The notes under the pieces: model-generated
Told to the model about the DNA's origin: nothing
The model's database searches: none
What the model saw: only the letters and a program-made list of their open reading frames with translations
Position numbers and translations under genes: made by a program
From: DATFNI01 sp963787205
Lineage (GTDB): Bacteria; Bacteroidota; Rhodothermia; Balneolales; DATFMH01
DNA: 64,000 nt
Assembly (NCBI GenBank): GCA_963787205.1
Contig: CAWBCD010000016.1
Span: forward strand, 159,725-223,724
Direction: 5' to 3'
In this document: positions 62,404 through 64,000 of the stretch, piece by piece
Layout of the letters: each line of letters begins with the position of its first letter
Position numbering within the stretch: position 1 is the stretch's first letter

Positions 62404-64000
62404 ATGAGTGTAGCAACTGTAGAAAAACTTGAATCCCTGGTTTCTTCGGATTCCAAGTTTAAAGTTCGATCCACATCTATAAAAAAATTTAAGAAAGAAG
62501 AGCTTCTTGAGACATTCAGGAGGATGGTGCTTTCCCGCCGTCTTGATGACAAGATGTTGAATCTGTTGAAGCAGGGTAAAGGCTTCTTTCACATTGGTAG
62601 CTCGGGCCATGAAGCGGTGCAACTTGCAGCAGCACAAAACTTGATATCCGGAAAGGACTGGAGCCTGCCTTATTACAGGGATATGGCCTATACCCTCGGA
62701 ATGGGATTAACCCCCCGCCAACTACTGTCGGCTCACCTGAGCCGGATAACAGATACTTCCTGGGGCAAGCAAATGCCTTCTCATTTCAACAGCCGTGAGA
62801 AAAGAATTGTATCGGTATCGAGTGCTATCGGAGCACATCTTCTACCGGGACTCGGAGTTGCGCAGGGCTCTTCGATGAAAGGTACCGACGAGGCGGTTTA
62901 TATCTCATGCGGCGATGGGGCGACCTCGGAAGGGGCATTCTTTGAGCTTTTAAATTGGGTAGGCAGGACAAACGCGCCGGCAATCATAGTGGTCCAGGAC
63001 AATGGATATGCTATCAGCGTGCCTGTGAAAGATCAAACCAGTAATGGAAGCATCTCAAAAACTGCTGTTGGATTTGAGAACCTGGAGATCTTTGAAGTTG
63101 ACGGAACAGATTTCTTCAACTCATATGCCGCTTTCGAGAAAGCCGTGAAACGTGCACGAAGCGGCGATGGTCCGTCTCTGGTACACGCCCATACGATCCG
63201 TCTGCTTCCCCATTCTTCTTCTGATGATCAGAGAAAATACCGGGAGGCTGACGAGCTGGAAAAAGAACACTTGTACGATCCGATCGAACGAATGGCCCAA
63301 AGGCTGATCAGTTCGGGTATTGCTAAAGAAGTGGAGTTGAATGATATCCGGAAGGAAATTAAAGACCAGGTAGACGAGGACATTAAATGGGTGTTGAAAC
63401 AGGATCAACCCAAGCCTGAGGACGCCCTCACGTACGTCTTCTCTGATAATGAACCGGATCTTGAGTATGAAAAAAGTAAGCCCGCCGGTGAACCCATAGT
63501 AATGGTGGATGCCATTAATCACGCTATTTACGAAGAGATGGAGCGTGATGAGAAGGTAATCGTCTTTGGCGAAGACGTCGCAGAATTGAAAGGCGGGGTG
63601 TTCACGGCGACAAAAGGATTGACTGAGAAGTTTGGCAAACAGCGGTGTTACAACTCTCCATTGGCTGAAGCTTCCATTCTGGGTACGGCTTGTGGACTTG
63701 CGATCCAGGGATACCGGCCGGTTGTGGAAATCCAGTTTGGAGATTATATCTGGCCGGGCATGCAACAGCTCCGCAACCAGATCTCAACCCTGCGCTACCG
63801 CTCGCATAACCAATACGGCTGCCCGATGGTCATCCGTGTTCCGATTGGAGGCTATATTCATGGCGGTTTGTGCCATAGTCAGAATATCGAATCGATATTT
63901 GCGCACTTGCCCGGCTACAAAATTGCCATGCCGAGTAACGCAGCCGATGCAAAAGGACTCCTGAAGACGGCTATATTGCTGGATGATCCCGTCATGTTCC
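62404..64000 (+). CDS. 2-oxoacid dehydrogenase E1, alpha and beta fused (partial, runs off the window)
   Basis: At least 532 residues; the end lies beyond the window. ATG 62404 (MSVATVEKLESLVSSDSKFK). The alpha part (about 30-345) has SRRLDDKMLNLLKQGKGFFH, the thiamine-diphosphate motif CGDGATSEGAFFELLNWVGR and HSSSDDQRKY. The beta part starts near 360: MVDAINHAIYEEMERDEKVI, VFGEDVAELKGGVFTATKGL, NSPLAEASILGTACGLAIQG. Likely the branched-chain 2-oxoacid or pyruvate dehydrogenase E1, which decarboxylates 2-oxoacids for the E2 core. The fused form is common in this phylum. It follows the spt cluster by 120 bases. Confidence 0.9.
   Translation, partial: MSVATVEKLESLVSSDSKFKVRSTSIKKFKKEELLETFRRMVLSRRLDDKMLNLLKQGKGFFHIGSSGHEAVQLAAAQNLISGKDWSLPYYRDMAYTLGMGLTPRQLLSAHLSRITDTSWGKQMPSHFNSREKRIVSVSSAIGAHLLPGLGVAQGSSMKGTDEAVYISCGDGATSEGAFFELLNWVGRTNAPAIIVVQDNGYAISVPVKDQTSNGSISKTAVGFENLEIFEVDGTDFFNSYAAFEKAVKRARSGDGPSLVHAHTIRLLPHSSSDDQRKYREADELEKEHLYDPIERMAQRLISSGIAKEVELNDIRKEIKDQVDEDIKWVLKQDQPKPEDALTYVFSDNEPDLEYEKSKPAGEPIVMVDAINHAIYEEMERDEKVIVFGEDVAELKGGVFTATKGLTEKFGKQRCYNSPLAEASILGTACGLAIQGYRPVVEIQFGDYIWPGMQQLRNQISTLRYRSHNQYGCPMVIRVPIGGYIHGGLCHSQNIESIFAHLPGYKIAMPSNAADAKGLLKTAILLDDPVMF

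Noticed and set aside
1..64000. tRNA or rRNA genes
   Set aside because: Gaps were scanned for T-arm GTTCGA-type and acceptor pairing patterns and none was convincing.

Overview
The window is a typical chromosome segment from a Gram-negative bacterium of the Fibrobacterota-Chlorobiota-Bacteroidota (FCB) assemblage. Balneolota, Rhodothermota or Ignavibacteriota relatives fit better than classical Bacteroides. Pointers are Por/type IX secretion C-terminal signals of the YPNPFNPST type, a serine palmitoyltransferase gene, LytS/LytTR two-component genes, PD40 repeat lipoproteins, DUF3857 and DUF3109 proteins, and few strong Shine-Dalgarno sites. No rRNA, tRNA, CRISPR array or complete insertion sequence was seen. 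The taxonomic placement is inference.

Layout. 0-16.7 kb: an ankyrin protein, a Rieske-AIF type oxidoreductase, dihydroorotase, a four-helix-bundle protein between inverted repeats, a glutamine amidotransferase, a GyrI-like protein, a tandem pair of M16 peptidases, a secreted endonuclease-family protein, a DUF3857 transglutaminase-like protein, tsaB and accD (the AccD lacks its zinc-ribbon cysteines). 16.7-18.6 kb: a PD40 lipoprotein followed by the decayed tail of a secreted metallopeptidase. 19-23.5 kb: obgE-dprA, then a DUF3109 gene and rpoN. 23.5-30.1 kb: a probable catabolic operon, GntR regulator - GH9-like - deoC - two GH140-like (DUF4038) proteins, preceded by a perfect 16-bp palindrome that looks like an AraR operator. 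30.3-36.2 kb: an unrecognised membrane protein with an Lrp regulator, serS and envelope proteins. 36.4-39.3 kb: a TPR histidine kinase and its LytTR response regulator. 39.6-42.7 kb: a second PD40 lipoprotein/metallopeptidase pair, whose peptidase carries a nonsense codon and a frameshift. 43-56.7 kb: mostly housekeeping genes (dusB, class I aldolase, radA, rpsU, an ABC-F protein, mutY) and an SDR gene coupled to an Ig-repeat protein. 57.5-62.3 kb: two GT4 glycosyltransferases, a serine palmitoyltransferase-like enzyme and a GNAT-fold acyltransferase in tightly overlapping order. This suggests a (glyco)sphingolipid cluster, with the divergent SDR as a possible ketoreductase. The window ends inside a fused alpha/beta 2-oxoacid dehydrogenase E1 gene.

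Between genes the window is rich in palindromic repeats of several families: a MITE-like element with ATGACTATCCG ends (two copies), CACCCTGACAGGGT hairpins, GATACTGGATGC inverted repeats, GGGAATAAGGAA arms, CTCCGTGG arms, and long perfect inverted repeats near dprA and the second peptidase. The strongest leads for follow-up are the sphingolipid cluster, the AraR-like operator with its glycosidase operon, the zinc-less AccD, the duplicated decaying PD40-peptidase cassette, and the four-helix-bundle gene in an inverted-repeat frame.
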